Under the pieces are notes generated by a model. The model had not been told where the DNA came from. It worked only from the letters and a program-made list of their open reading frames with translations, and made no database searches. From Rallus limicola (lineage: Eukaryota; Chordata; Aves; Gruiformes; Rallidae): 64,000 bases of DNA. A program made the translations under genes and the position numbers. Of this stretch, positions 37,064 to 50,724 are shown one piece after another (position 1 is the first letter of the stretch; every line of letters begins with the position of its first letter). The stretch lies in the NCBI GenBank assembly GCA_022605955.1, contig JAKCOZ010000003.1, positions 45,286,761-45,350,760 on the forward strand. Reading direction: 5' to 3'.

Positions 37064-39540
37064 CCTGGAGGGACATAGTGTTTCTGAGAGCAAATATATT
37101 CAACATGTGTCAGATATTATGATAATACTTACAAGAAGAGAAATGTATAAATAGTAATCCATCTACAGATGACTTATGAGCAGATCTTAAAATTAAGATG
37201 GAGTATGAAAGATGAGAACATTTGCAGATGAAATCTTTCACTTCAATTCCTAAAGGCTGTAGGTGTGGATAAAACCTATGCATAGGTACCTAATTATCTT
37301 TCTATCTCACAGAAATTTCTACTGTTCTCAGGGACAGAATAAGGAGCTCCTACTTGTTAATTGGATAAGATTTTCTATCATCATGGTTATCTGGCTAAAA
37401 TTAGAGCAGCTTCCAGGATTGGGACTAGTCAAAATGTCAGGAAGTTGCAACTGTTGACTTACACCCATCCTAATGCACACACGTGACCTTAATTTATAAT
37501 TGGCAGGGATTGGCTACTCTTGGCAGATCAATGTTGTATTGGCATTGCTGGTTTAGCTTTGAAGCTGTGAAATATCACTGAAATAACAAAAGAGAATGAA
37601 AGCAGAGAAGAAATAGCAAGGGAAAAGATAATGAAGCAGTAACAGATCAGAGAAATGCTGGGGAACATTGAATTATTGTAAGACTTTCAGATCACTGCAA
37701 ATCTCATCACTTAATGCATTTTTTTAGTATTTAATTGTTACATTAGATGCAACTACATCCTTTAATATTCATATGCTAAAAGGTTTTTAACCACAGAGTT
37801 TTAACTTTTTTAAAAATTTGTAGTTATTTCGCATGAAAAACTATATCTATAGGCATGTCAGTTTTCCGTTCTGATGCATGAACAAAATACATAAACACTA
37901 GATATAGCTTTTTCAGTTCTTTCTCCCAGCTGGTGTATTGGATAGGTTATTCTTGAGAGCTTATTCATTCTTCTTCATTACTTCTCTACAAACACAAGTT
38001 ACTTTTCTATTTCCAGCACCCCTTATTTTATTAGCCATCCCATTATTGAATTTAACATTCATCTGTTGTTATTTAAAATGTGCAAAGTTCATCACTGAAT
38101 ATTATTGAAAACTTTAAAGAGCAGAAGCAAATTTTTTTCTTTTCAAAATCTTCTCTGTATCAATGGTCTATGATATTGTGCTCTTCTGTAGTTTTATTGT
38201 TCAATATACTCTGGATTGTAAGGAAGTCAAAATACATGTAAGGATATATATTTGCCCCACATAATATTATCCCTTCTTTAATTCACTGGCAAATAAAAGA
38301 AGCAGACTAGAAACTAGAGAGAATGAAATTGACAGAATATGTCATAATTTCTCCCTTCACTCAGTTTCTCCCAAAGGGAAATCAAATGCAACATCCAGCT
38401 GCGGTGCCAATGGGAATGTGATTACTGGGTGACCACAACACTGAGGAATCAAAAAGGCAGAATCGCTGGTGCTGCACCAAGCAGTGAACCAGTGAAAGAC
38501 CAAGCTCCTTGACCTTTCTGTTGTATAAGGAAGAGCAACCATAGTTTAGACCTGCAGCAGATGAGGTGGAAGCTATGTCTGTGAACTGTATGTCTAAATG
38601 GTATAGATGTTATATCTGGCTAAATACTGTGTGATTGTGTTAACTGGATAGGTCTTTATGCCCAGCAGGATGCATACAGCTGTAGGGTTGTATTGTGCAA
38701 CCTCCATTTTTATTTCTTTCTTTGTCTCTGAGTTAGTGATCCATTTTGTTTTTTTGTTTTTATTAACAGATGTATAATTAAACAAAGTCAGTCAGGCATT
38801 ATTATTCAGATTGCAAGATTTCTATCAGCTTCAGCTCCATGTGTTACAGACAGATCTGGTACAGAAGAGAAGCAGTTTAAGAGATCAAAAGTGGGACTAA
38901 ACTGAGGAGGGTTATCCAAATGAAAAATGCATTGTCAGAGATGGTTCCTTTTGTGAGGATTGTCACCTACGGAACAGGGGAGCCAGAAGATGACAAGTAC
39001 TTATAAACAGGAAAAGGCATCACCTCATAAACAGTATCCATTTGTGAGGTCCAACTTAAAAAAACAATTGGAGAAAAGAAGAAATTATTTGTATTTGTAG
39101 TTCATGTACAAATAAAATCCTCTTTATGCCATTGTGCACTTCCTTTAGATGTCTCTAGTGGTGCTTTTGAGAACAACTATTCCTTTCTCTATTAGCTATT
39201 CATAAATTTATAATCCCTCAGCTATTCCTTTGCAGAAATAAAACCAATCCCTTCACTCCTGTCACAAAATCCAGCAAGTAATTTAAGAAGCAAAACTAAA
39301 TAAGGGTTGTGTAGAACAACTTGTTCTGCATGTATTGCTAGTGCACACAAAAGTGCTAGTCAGACAAAAGTGCCAAACTTTTGTGGCTTCTGTAAAACTT
39401 AACAGAAAAATGTTATTTTGGAGGTTAATTTGTTGTGAGGAGAGAATTAAGGGTATTGGTTTTCTTGCAACAGACTAAAACTTTGTTATTAAGAAAAGAA
39501 TTATTTAAAATTAAGAAGTACATCAGAAATATGAGCAAGC
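37064..39540 (+). other. Intronic sequence with a possible LTR at 38340-38560
   Basis: Mostly AT-rich. 38340-38560 is more GC-rich, with a TGTATAAGG TATA-like box near 38520 preceded by repeated 'accag' motifs. It could be the 3' LTR of the plus-strand pol relic, but I cannot match it to another LTR here. Nothing else is recognised. Confidence 0.35.
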
Positions 39541-39567
39541 TACCACGAGACAAAGAGTCTCGAGGTA
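39541..39567. repeat. Imperfect palindrome (hairpin)
   Basis: The arms TACCACGAGAC and GTCTCGAGGTA pair over 11 positions with a single A-A mismatch around a five-base loop. It sits in an otherwise AT-rich unique stretch. Confidence 0.8.
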
Positions 39568-42500
39568 ATACATCAGGCAATACATTAGAATACACCAGAC
39601 AATTCACAGAAGTTGCCTGAGATATTTAGTTACATTTAATAGTAACTAAAATCATCATGAATCACACAACAGTGCAGTAGTTCTGTACAGTTTTGTTTTA
39701 GCAATACAAAGATGCATTATTTGTTATTAGAATTCAAATCGCCTCTAATCATGCACAGCTTGATGTCGATGACATTAAAGCAATTACAGTGCAATCATGC
39801 ACAATAACATTGTTAGCAGTCTATACTTAAAGTTTCTTAAATCACTACATTCCAAAAGTCAAGCATTTATTAATGTTATCATTAGACTGATTGTACTGTG
39901 CATCACTTTCTTCTGTTTAGTGCATCCGTAAGTCTTAAAAAAGAGAGCATGCCAGTTTTATTACCTGGTCTCTTTGTGTGCCTTTTAAATCAAATATCGT
40001 CATCAAAAACTAATTTCTGTGGATCCAGATTAATATTACTTTTGTCTTATTTAATCACATTTTGTGTAGTGCAATCCCTGAACTAACTTCCATCTCAGAA
40101 ACAGTAGTTACACTATTATACTGAAGGACACTTCCAATTTTGGAAATATATTTCTAATGGAAAGGCTGGATTGTGAACCTACTCAAAATAAAAAAGAAAA
40201 TGGAAAGAAAGATTTTTAACTGATTTTTAACAGTTCAACAGAAACTGGCATCACAGTTTCTAAGATTTCCATCACAGATTTTTAATTCAAGAGGTTAACA
40301 TTTAAAAAAAAAGGTGCTTATCTTGTGTATTGAGCCTACATAGGTGTAAAGATGGTAACAGGAGGCAGTTGGCTAGATTTTTTACTCTGCCCTGCATAGC
40401 CTGTCACTACAACGGCCATGCAGATTTGCATAACCCTGCCTGTCACTACAGATGCTGTGTATTGATGAGTATTGATGAGATCTTTTTATGATCATAGAGG
40501 CAGGCACTACCAAAAGCTATCAACAGATTCAGAAAAAGAGGTGGCATAGAATTTGCAATTGGGTCTATGGATATTTTAGGAACTATCTTCTAGGAAAACA
40601 TATATGATTGTGTCAAATGTAGAAGGAATGCATTTACCAGAGATTACTCAGACTCATCAGCTGAATTCAGGACATTCCACGTGATAGAAAGACATGTCCT
40701 CTTGTCATGAAATATAGGTAAATTGACAGACTGATTTTGAGAAAAATTACTTAGATAGGTCATGATCCTTAGCTCAAACTGTGTTCCTCTCATTTTCCAG
40801 TGACTTTTACTTTAACCACTATTTTCCTCTGTCAGAAGTGACAATAACCAATGAACACCCCAGCTAGGAGATGGGAGCAATGACTCCTGATTTGCCATTT
40901 AAGCACAGTTTTCTCATTGATAGATACTGTTCTGTTCAGGCCATGAGAAAGAGACAAATTCCCCATCTTACTTTGGAAAGTTTTTTTGATCACATTATAC
41001 CCATTTTTATTTTATATTTGCTAACCTACTAAAGGATTGCATCAAAAAATAGCAGAGATCTTGGAGGGACATTTAAAGTTTTAGAATATTGGCTCTAATG
41101 ATAGCTCCAAGAATATTTATATTAACATTTTTTATTCCTTGTTTGCATAGTATTTCTTTTACATTAATCTCAAGCTTCAAGAGTCATAAGAAGAAAAAAT
41201 TTCCTTCCCTTTTAGCGCATAATTTAGTTTAGGTACATAGTTTTCTGTTATAATTTCAGATATTAAAGGGGTGTATATGCATGTGTGTACATAAATATAT
41301 GTGTGTTCTTAATTGAATAATCTATGGATAGCTGTTTGATGTGTGGTCCTTCTACATTCATGATTTATCAGCCACACCTGGGATCAGCCAGGAGTTCCTC
41401 CCACCCTGATCTCATCAGTAACAGCCTATTTTTGTTTCTCATTGTAGTGTGGAATACAGTCCAGTCTTCAGGAGTACTTAGATGTGTTTTCCTTCAAACA
41501 TTCTCAATTATGTGATCTAGGACATTGGGAATACCTTCACTCTTTGTCTGGAATATTATACATTTTGTACAGGTCTTATTTTTCTTGTAAGGTGTTAGAA
41601 TTATTTTGTTAAGCTGGGTGTATCAAAATAACCACACTTCCTATTTGTCTGCATTTTCAGGATTTGCTGATACAAAGTGTGACTTAAGTCCGCATGAGCT
41701 TTTTCCTCATTAACTAATAATTATTTTTTTGCTTTAATGCTTACTTACTACAAATTATAATGGGAAGGAACATCTTTAGATCTTTTTTTCCTACTAAACT
41801 CTAAAGAGTTTGGTTAAGAGCTCTACACATTAAGACTATTTCTTTCTTAAAATTATACGCAATAATATTTCATTTCTAATTGTTTTAAATTTAAATTGAT
41901 CAATTGACAGTCAGGACTTCATTCAGCCACAGCTAATAGACATTGTGCTGCAGAATAAAATAATATTGTCTCAGACATCTGAATATCCTTCAACAAATAC
42001 AGATCACTGTAGAGGCAAAAGGAATACTTCTAGCTAGATTAATTAATAAACTAATTGCTTGTATAGTTTTATTTCCACACTTTAAATATGTTGTTATATT
42101 TTCTTGAAGATTGGAGATATAAAACTTAGCTTTTAATGTTTTTCACAGTTTCACCTGTGAGTCATCAGCATGAAATGAAATCCTCATAAATATTTTCCTC
42201 ATATTAGTAGCTGTTCATATATCCAGGCCACACATCAGGTTTTTCTTTTGCAAGTAATAATTCCTCATTTTTATTTGATAGTATTACTAGTTTGGGAGTG
42301 GTAAGTTTGTTGCTGCTTACAGTTAGAGTATTTTGCAACTGCTCATTTTATAAACAAAATGAACATATTGAAAGAAAAGGGTCGAAGTTTTATGAAATTG
42401 CATGTTTTGGTAAATGTATGTTAATAGCTCAGACAAAATGGACAGTATTTTGAGTGCTGATATTTCTTCAAATTGTTGTTCTCCTGTGAAGAATCATTAT

Positions 42501-42615
42501 GTTGAAATTCATTCACTAGCCCTGCACTGAGTCACTTAGCCTTCCGTATGGGAAAGCCTGGCAAGATATCTGGGATGATGTTGGTGTTGCTACCACTTGT
42601 CTGAGATTTCTTATT
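39568..42615 (+). other. Intronic sequence; possible conserved noncoding stretch at 39640-39860
   Basis: No gene or transposon recognised. 39640-39860 is unusually rich in ATTA, CAAT and octamer-like words, such as 'aattcaaat' and 'caattacagtgcaatcatgcac'. This is the look of deeply conserved intronic enhancers, but conservation cannot be judged from one sequence. Confidence 0.35.
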
Positions 42616-43225
42616 TCATAGAATTACAGAATGGTTTGGGTTGGAAGAGACCTTCCAGGGAGGGGGCAGCCACAGCCTATTTCAGAAACCTGTTCCAGTG
42701 CCTCACCACCCTCACAGCGAAAAACTCCTTCCTTAGATCTAGCCTAAATCTACCCTCTTCCAGTTTTACCTTTCATCCTAATATTACATGCCTTTGTAAA
42801 ATTCCCTCTCCAGCTTTTCTATAGGCCCCTTCAGGAATTAAAAGGCCACTATAATGCCTCCCTGGAGCTTTCTCCTCTCCAGGCTGAATAACCCTAACTC
42901 TCTCAGCCTGTCCTTGTAAGGGAGGTAATCCAGTCCTCTCATCATCTTCATGGCCCTCCTCTGGACCCAATCTAACAATTCCATGTTCTTACGTTCTTGG
43001 CCCCAGAACTGGTTGCACTACTCCAAGTGGCCTCTCACAAGGGCAGAGTAGAAGGGCAGAATCACCTCCCTCCACCTGCTGGCCACATTGCAAGTGCACA
43101 TCGATGGGTCATATTGAATTTTTCAACAGACAACCCCAGGCCATTTCCTGCCTAGCCTGTATTTTTGCTTGGGACTGCTCCAACCCAGCTACAGGACCTC
43201 GCACTCAGCTCAGATGAACTTCATT
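42616..43225 (-). mobile_element. CR1 LINE 3' fragment
   Basis: It starts with the complement of the CR1 3' end ('atagaattacagaatggtttgg') and extends about 600 bases into the C-terminal coding part, including the 'cctctccaggctgaat' and 'catggccctcctctggaccc' blocks. The frames are broken. Confidence 0.88.
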
Positions 43226-43666
43226 TCTGACAGTATGATTGAATGTGAGGTGATAGAATATTTCAAGATAAATGGTGTGTTTGAAGTTAAAAGAAGAAAA
43301 CTCACCTTAAAATTAAATTGACTTGCCTCTACTGAAGTATAAGGCAAAACTGAATAAGGCATATTCAATCTTTAGTTTTAAGTGAGCACATGAAAAAACT
43401 AATTAAAATTCAAATTGGCCTTGAAAAAGCCCATATTTTGATCTCAGTTTCTGTAGGTTTGGGCTTGAGCTAAGACCACAGGAATATTTCCCTCTCTTCA
43501 AGGTATCTGGCAACTAAAACAAACCACACATATAATTCTGGTAATGGACATTGCAACATCTGTGACACAGAAAAAAAAAGCATTTTAGTACAACTCACAA
43601 GCAACACACATAAATTAAAACTCTTACAGATAATTTTGATTAAACTATTGATAAATTTTATGTATT
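43226..43666 (+). other. Short unique intronic spacer
   Basis: AT-rich. No repeat or coding signal recognised. Confidence 0.5.
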
Positions 43667-43800
43667 CACAGAATCACAGAATGTTAGGTGTTGGATGGGA
43701 CCTTGAATGATCATCAAGTCCAACCCCCCTGCCAGAGCAGGATCACCTAGATTAGGTCACACAAGAACATCTACAGATGGGTTTTGAATGTTTCCAGAAA
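43667..43800 (-). mobile_element. CR1 LINE 3'-terminal fragment
   Basis: The complement of a CR1 3' end: a 'cacagaatcacagaatg' start, then 'gatgggaccttgaatgatca' and the 'tagattaggtcacacaagaacat' block. The same subtype as the element at 12176 is suggested by that last block. Confidence 0.82.
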
Positions 43801-45195
43801 ATAATTTTACCAATATTCGGTCTTGTTTACTGATTTGCCTGTCAGGTATCCACTGTAGAATTTTGGAATATCTTCCTTGGTTGACCCTTCAAATGTAAAT
43901 TAAAAATATCTCAAAAAACGTGCATGGCAGAAGTAGTCATGAGCAGCTGTTCCTTTGAAAGATCTGTCTGTCTTGAAAGGTGGATGTCCCTTTTTATTCT
44001 TCCAGTGACAGAGCTCTAATAACTTTAAGATATCTTTGTCGGTTTGATGCAGCTTGTTTACACATCACTTCCCTTAAAGCATTTATGTAGAACACTGGAC
44101 TCAACACAGTGCTGTAACAAGCACAACTCAGGCTGGAAAGCAAATCTTTGACTCTTTGGTTACAACTCCCTTGGTTTCATGGGCATCAATAGAAGACTGC
44201 ATAAAAGACAAATGTTGTTCCTAGCCTGCAATACACTGCTTGCCTTCTATTTCATCTGACATTGTGATGCAGAAGAGATGAGTAAATTAAATATCACTAC
44301 AACTTCATTTTCCATCTTGTTCTCCCTTCCTAGCACATCTTTTACCATGATACTCATTCAATAACATCTATCTAGTAAAACAGAGTACTTCAGAAGAGCA
44401 ATGCCAGCAGGTGGTCTTGAGCCATGAAGTGGGAGGAAGATAGAACTAACGTATTCTACAACTTTTGCTAAGAAGCAGGATTGTTTCTATTGAAAAAGTC
44501 ACAGAGAAAATAAGTAATGGCAACAGAAAACAGGGAAGGTAAATCTGTAATGTGAATTGAAGCAAGAAAATTCTGCAGTATTCTGAAGTATTCATTTATG
44601 GTTAACAAATCAGGCTTTGTATGCTTGTAAGTTATATGTAAGAAAACCCCCAAGTATGTACACAATTCCTTATTGTGGCCTGTAGACCAAACATCTGTAT
44701 CTCAACCACTTGATAGTTTTTGGCTCCTTATGAAGGTTTTTTTCCTCTGCTTGTTAAAATTCCTGATTCATATTTCACAGTCTGAAGTAAGGGCAAGATG
44801 TTGTTTTAGGCTCACTATAGAATGACTGCACTGAACATTAGAAAGCCTTCCTTGTTAACCTTGTGATATGGGAAATGCCAGCTTTTTACCTCTCTGTGGA
44901 GCAGCTTAGGCTCCCTGGCACTTGACCTGGATTAGAGTAGGGAAAAATGCACAGACTGTATCTTCTTTAGTGTGCTTACTTCAAATCAGTCAAAGTTATA
45001 AAGAAGAGCCTGGGAGTAGAGTAGAGAAGCAATCTTTACTGTGACAATGTAATCCAATGCAGAAATGGGATACAGATTCTTTTATGATGTAAAGCTGTCC
45101 AGAATACAGCTCTTGTTTTCTTAATATGAGGAAATCATAGGAGTCAGAGGTAGATGCCAAGAAGCACAGATTGGTAATACTATTTTTTCTTCACT
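43801..45195 (+). other. Intronic sequence; first 60 bases may be more CR1
   Basis: 43801-43870 ('attttaccaatattc ... gcctgtcaggtatcc') might continue a worn LINE. The remainder shows nothing I can name. Confidence 0.4.
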
Positions 45196-45415
45196 CGTAG
45201 AATTGTAGCATCATATAATGGTTTGTGTTGGAAGGTATATCTAAAGATCATCCAGACCAACCCTCTGCAATGAACAGGGACATCTTCAACTAAATCAGAT
45301 TACTCTAAGCCCTGTCCAACATGGCCTTGAATGTTTCTAGGGCTGGGGAATCTACAACGCCTCTGGGCAGCCTGTTCCAGTGTTTGGCCACCTTCCTTCA
45401 GATTGTAACACTGAA
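45196..45415 (-). mobile_element. CR1 LINE 3'-terminal fragment
   Basis: The complement of a worn CR1 3' end ('tagaattgtagcatcatataatgg'), followed by 'gatcatccagaccaacc' and 'ctctgggcagcctgttccagtg'. It is more diverged than the copy at 42616. Confidence 0.82.
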
Positions 45416-48227
45416 AATGTTTTAAACAATATGTTTAAGGCAGGCAAAAATAATTTAATTAATGTTAATTTTAAAATAATAAATTATTTTAATACAGCAC
45501 TCTGACTTTCCAAGCACTTTTCAAGTCAACCAAAGCTACCTTTATATCAACAGTAGTTTGTGACTCATCAGACAGCTCCTCTGGAAAAAACATTCTTCTG
45601 TGTGAAAACCTGTGGGATTTTCAAGAAAAAATAATATTGAAATTCCATAGAGGATAAAATAATAATTTACCACAGCTACACAAATGTAAATTGTACACAT
45701 AGTCTGGGTTTGTAATCTCTTCAAAAATAAGCTCAATAAGCCTTCACTTCAGTGAGTTGTTTCCACTAAAGGTATTAAAGTTTTATGTAGGTGAAACATT
45801 GATCTGACTGGTGTTAAATGCATTTTGCTGTTTTTAGCAAACACAGAATTCCATTCTTGGTTTTAACACTTTATGCTCTTCCATGAGATTCCTAGATCTA
45901 ATGGCTCTGTCACCCAGACTGCTTAATAATATGATTTTGCTGCTCTTCTGATCTTCGCTAGAATTACAGCATTATAATTGTCATTACATGCTAGTAGTAA
46001 CTTGGAAGTAAAGAAAGCAATATTGAAATAAATCTTTGGCTTTACAGCATTACTATATTCATTAAAAATAACTGACTTTTCTTATTTCCCAATCCATGCA
46101 GTAGCTGCAGTTTATTCTCTGTGATATATTCCTGAACAGTCAGTTCTAATATATTTTAAAATGTATGGGTGGGGTGGTGGTGTGGGGTGTTGTGTCATGA
46201 ATATGTTATTTCACTGGTATTTTTTCCCCCTGGACATTTTATACACCTGCAATGAATGAAATGTGGCTTATATTCTGATAAGAAATATAAAGTGTGGGAA
46301 AATTTCAGCCTTTATTTTCTTTCTATTCACAAAATGAGAATTTGTCTGGATAAATGGCTGCTGAGAATTACCATGGGGATTTATAAAGTAAGATGGATTT
46401 GTAGAAAAACTGAAATGTTCTAAAAGAGACTATAGCAATTGTAAAAGAGGACATCAAAGACCATGTTCAGTAGAAGTATATTTAATAGGAGGAGATGACA
46501 TTTATCCAGTAAAATGGATCTGAACTTTCTGGCTAAACTTGAAAGGTTGAAATAAAGTTGATTTACTGTAGTTCTAGTTTCAACTCTTTTCATCTCTGAG
46601 AAGTGCATATCCATCGAGACAACTGTTTTCTGGCTTCTATTACGTAAAGCTTATTTGGCTTTTCAAGGATATTCTCCCTTCTTTGGAAAGTGAAACAATG
46701 CTGGTGGCAGATAACTTTTAGTTGTTTTTAAACAAATCATCTTAGCAATACAATACATCATTTAAATGCAGTTGTAGTAAGGGCCACTCAGGTGATGTTT
46801 TAAACCAAACATATTGTACCAGTCCTATTTGCTGCTACTCTAAGGATTTTAAAGTTAACGTTGTTTCCATTGAGTAGTTTCTTTAGTATTTTCCTTGACC
46901 TTTAGAAAAATGCTTTGAATATTTTCCTTCTCATCTTCAATTTTTGACAGTATTTTCTTTTCCTTGCTGATGCTTAGAATCTCTAACTTTCAGTTAATTA
47001 CTTCTTTTGTAGTGTTTTTCTCTTCTATTGCTCCTTCACAGGAAATGCTGTCTTTAACATAGACACATTAAACTAACTGAAACCAGTTTTGGTTTTGCCA
47101 TGGATTCAGTGTGTATCATTCCAAATAAATCAATTTTTGTGGCCTTTTTATTTTCTTTTCTTTCCCCAGAGTGTTCGGGCCTAATTCTACCCTATAGCTT
47201 TTCCCTTTAGCAAGGATGAACCACAGATTTGGTTCCAAAACCCTTTTAATTTGGAGGACATTCAGATGAGTACGCAGACTTTGTTTTCCTACAAGTTTAT
47301 GTTTAATTATATATAGAACTACCACTTTGCTGGAAAGGCAGCTGTTACTGTGGTCTTTGGGTGCCAAGCTGTTAGTGAGTCACTGGCTCCTTATTATGGA
47401 AACTTTATAACTTGTTTGTAATTTTTCAGTTGTTTTTCTTAGTTCAAAACAGTCAAATAAGTTGATAGATTAGGTGAACCCATGTCTGTTTGCCTCTTTC
47501 TGAATAGACAATCACGATGCCTCTTAATGTGCTCTTACTTATGCAGGATAGTTTCCATCACCAGATATGCATGATAAAACCTGGACTGCAGGTGTATATA
47601 ACTGACAAGGACTTAGCCCACTTGTGCCTTTTTGCACATAGGATGTATGCAGCAATTGCAGTTTTTCTTTTTTTCTTTTTTTTGAATACAGGGCAAAAGC
47701 TTTATTGATGTTAATTTTTATGCTTGCAGGCAAACTGTTTCTCAAACATCTTTCCACCTTCTCTCAACCATATCTTTCACAGCTTTGCATATGGGAGTAC
47801 ATAAAACTGCTCGCTTCATTATTTCAGTTACGATTTCATCAAATTGTATTACTGTGAAGTTTGCTGTGAGTTCTACTTCATAGTAAGCGTACTTGTCTTC
47901 ATTGCTTCTCTGGATCCAAGTGTTTTGTGGTTTATATTTGGGTTATATTTGGTTGGTTGTTATCTTTGGCAGTGGTAGACATTAAATCATTTGCAATGTT
48001 GCAGTGACTCATGGTGTTTCTAGAATTGAGCATCAGAGAATTGTGTTCAGAGATTTGTTCAACCTGGTCATAACAGCACAATCTTCAACAAAATTGCACA
48101 GAATCAAGAACTGGTTGAGTTTTGAAGGACACTTCAGGAATTCCTGTGTTTTAGCATCTGCAGTCTCTTATCCTCCCAGCATGCACCACTGTGACTGGCA
48201 TGGCCTCAAGAAAGCTATTAGCTCTTC
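45416..48227 (+). other. Intronic sequence, nothing recognised
   Basis: AT-rich. A G-rich patch lies at about 46167-46193. Short hydrophobic open frames without motifs are not called. Confidence 0.5.
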
Positions 48228-49093
48228 CTTGCTGACACCACCAATCTGAGTGGTACAGTTGACACAACAGAAGGAAAGGAAGCCATCTAGAGGGATCTTG
48301 CCAGGTTGGAAAGGTGCGCCTGAGTGCGCAACAGTCTTGCACTTGGGCTGGAGGAATCCCAGGCATAGAACCAGGCTGGGAGAAGAGCTCCTTGATGGTA
48401 CCCCTGCAGAGAAGGACCTGGGGGATTCCAGTGGACCAGAAACTTAACATGAGCCAGCAGTGTGCTCTTGCAGCTCAGAAGGCCAATGGTATCCTGGCCT
48501 CCATCAGAAGAGGGGTGGCCAGCAGGGAGAGGGAGGTGATTGTCTCTCTCTACCATCATGAGGCCCCATCTAGAGTACTGTGTCCAGATCTGTGGGCCCC
48601 CAATGCAAGAAAGATGTAGAACTGTTGGAGAGGGTTCAGAAGAGGGCCATGAAGATGATTAGAGGGCTGGAGCACCTCCCCTGTGAAGAGAGGCTGAGGA
48701 AGCTGGGCTTGTTCAGCCTGGAGAAGAGAAGGCTGCGGGGGGACCTCATTGCAGCCTTCCAGTACCAGAAGGGAGCAGAGAAAGAGGAGGGGAATTCTCC
48801 CCTAGGACAAGGGGGAATGGTTTGAAGCTAAATGAGGGAAGGTTTAAATTAGATATTAGGGGGAAGTTCTTTACAGAGAGAGTGGTGAGGTGCTGGAACA
48901 GGCTGCCCAGAGAGGTGGTGGACACCCCATCCCTGGAGGTGTTCAAGGCCAGGATGGATGTGGCCGTTGGCAGCCTTGTCTAGATCTAGGCCTGGAGGTT
49001 TGTGTCCCTGCCTGTGGCAGGGGGTTGGAACTCTATGATCCTTGGGGTCCCTTCCAACCCATGCCATTCCATGATTCTGTAATTCTCTGATTC
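48228..49093 (+). mobile_element. CR1 LINE, 3' portion with complete 3' end
   Basis: It begins at a degenerate 'gctgacaccaccaatctgagtgg' block, which matches the polymerase-motif region of CR1. It runs through the thumb region (open parts 48314-48619 and 48580-48825) to the 3' end near 49090. It is among the better-preserved copies here and so probably young, but it is 5' truncated and frameshifted. Confidence 0.9.
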
Positions 49094-49500
49094 CTAAAGC
49101 CTTCTCTTTCCCATGATAAACAAGCCCTCATAGGGCAAGTGGTCCAGCCCCAGACTATCTTGGTGGCTCTCCAATGAACTCACTCCAGCTGACTCAAGTC
49201 ATTCATGTGCTGGGGTCCTGACAATGGACACAGTTTCCTACATGCAGCACAACAAGTGCTCAGTAGGATGATAATCATGTAACTGACTGTGCTCTTATTG
49301 ATATAGCCTAGGATGATGTTGGCCATCTTAGTTGCCTTTTCTGCAGAGCTACTCTCTAGGCAGATAGACCCTCATCTCTTTTGTGACTGTGCTCCTCAAG
49401 AACCTGCCCTTCAGCACATTTGCTGTCTTGCCCCAAGATCCATGATTTCTCTTCTGACATGGGACTAGGCAAAGCTGAGACCACCAATGCTCAGCCCTGC
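49094..49500 (-). mobile_element. Older CR1 LINE fragment, opposite orientation
   Basis: In complement it matches the CR1 C-terminal coding region: 'ctcatagggcaagtg', 'atcttggtggctctcc', 'tgatgttggccat'. It is clearly more diverged than the plus-strand copy it abuts. The terminal 3' UTR is missing at the junction. Confidence 0.72.
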
Positions 49501-50724
49501 CTGGTCTTTTGATCCCTATTTTATCAGTTCATTTATTTGGAGCTGGATTAATATTTAGATGCAGATATTTTTAATGGATAGTTTTAGAATGGACGTGCAC
49601 TTTCTGTTCCGCTTCTCGCTTTCTGACCCTTTCCCAGTCTTTCCCATCACAATTGTATCATACCTAGTCACACTGTAGACCTTAATTTTAAATGCTGCAT
49701 TAAGAAACTTTTGTCTTTATTTGCCTGTGAGATGTTTAGCAGATACTGGGTCAGACCATGAACTCCCTACTGGCATTATTGAATTCTTATTCATAGAGTT
49801 AGTGTTACTTGCTTCAAAAGCTTGAAGAATTTACATATCGGGATTTGATCCTGTCAGTCTCTATTCATGCAGGCAGACCCATCTTTCAAATGCAAAGTCA
49901 AAGGACATGTCTCAAATAAGACAGGTTGGATACAGTGCTTAACAAAACTTACCAGAAAAACTGAAGACACATGCCAGGGGGGCAGTGCCTTTTTCAAGAA
50001 AGAAAGGAACCTCTCAAGGTCAATTTCATAACAATGAAACTCAAATCTGGTAACAAAAATCTCAGGGAGGGTAATTAGCAACTGGGAAATTTAAACTTCT
50101 AAGCATTGAGCAGCACTTTGTCCAGCGTTAACTAAGCAGTGAGGAACTTGAAGCATACATCATCACTTTTATCATTAAGGCTTATCAACATGGACCTTAA
50201 ACATGGAAGTGTCATGGGAATTTCTTCACAGTTTTGCTAAAAAACTTACTGCCTTAAAGAAGCCAACTCTGGTCAGACCCTGAACCCTACTAACATAGTA
50301 ACACTTTCCCAAAGCCAATAGCATAAGCCTGAATTCATTACACAACACAGATTTTCTGCATTTTGCTCCAGCTGTATTACCCCATAGTGGGAACAACTGT
50401 AGGTGTGTTCAAATTGGAGGCAGTGAGAAGAACAGCAGTGTAAGTTTAACTAGGTTTAAAATAATTAGTACTGGTAACAGTGTAGCCACCACAGGAAATA
50501 AGCCAGCCACGAAGCAAGGTAAATAAATGTGTGCTACCACTTCAATGTCGAGCTATAGAATTAGACTCTCTACAATGGCACTTAACACAACTCTATCATC
50601 TATATTCACCATGACATCTAATTTTAAGAGAGTTTATGCTGTTCATGGAATAAGGTAGATAACAGGACCCAGAACCTAGCAGCACTGAACTGCTATCAAT
50701 AGATGATATGAATTCTTCATTGCC
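49501..50724 (+). other. Intronic sequence, nothing recognised
   Basis: No named repeat and no exon candidate. Confidence 0.5.

Noticed and set aside
46167..46193. Possible G-quadruplex
   Set aside because: Only three clear runs of three or more G; too weak to call.
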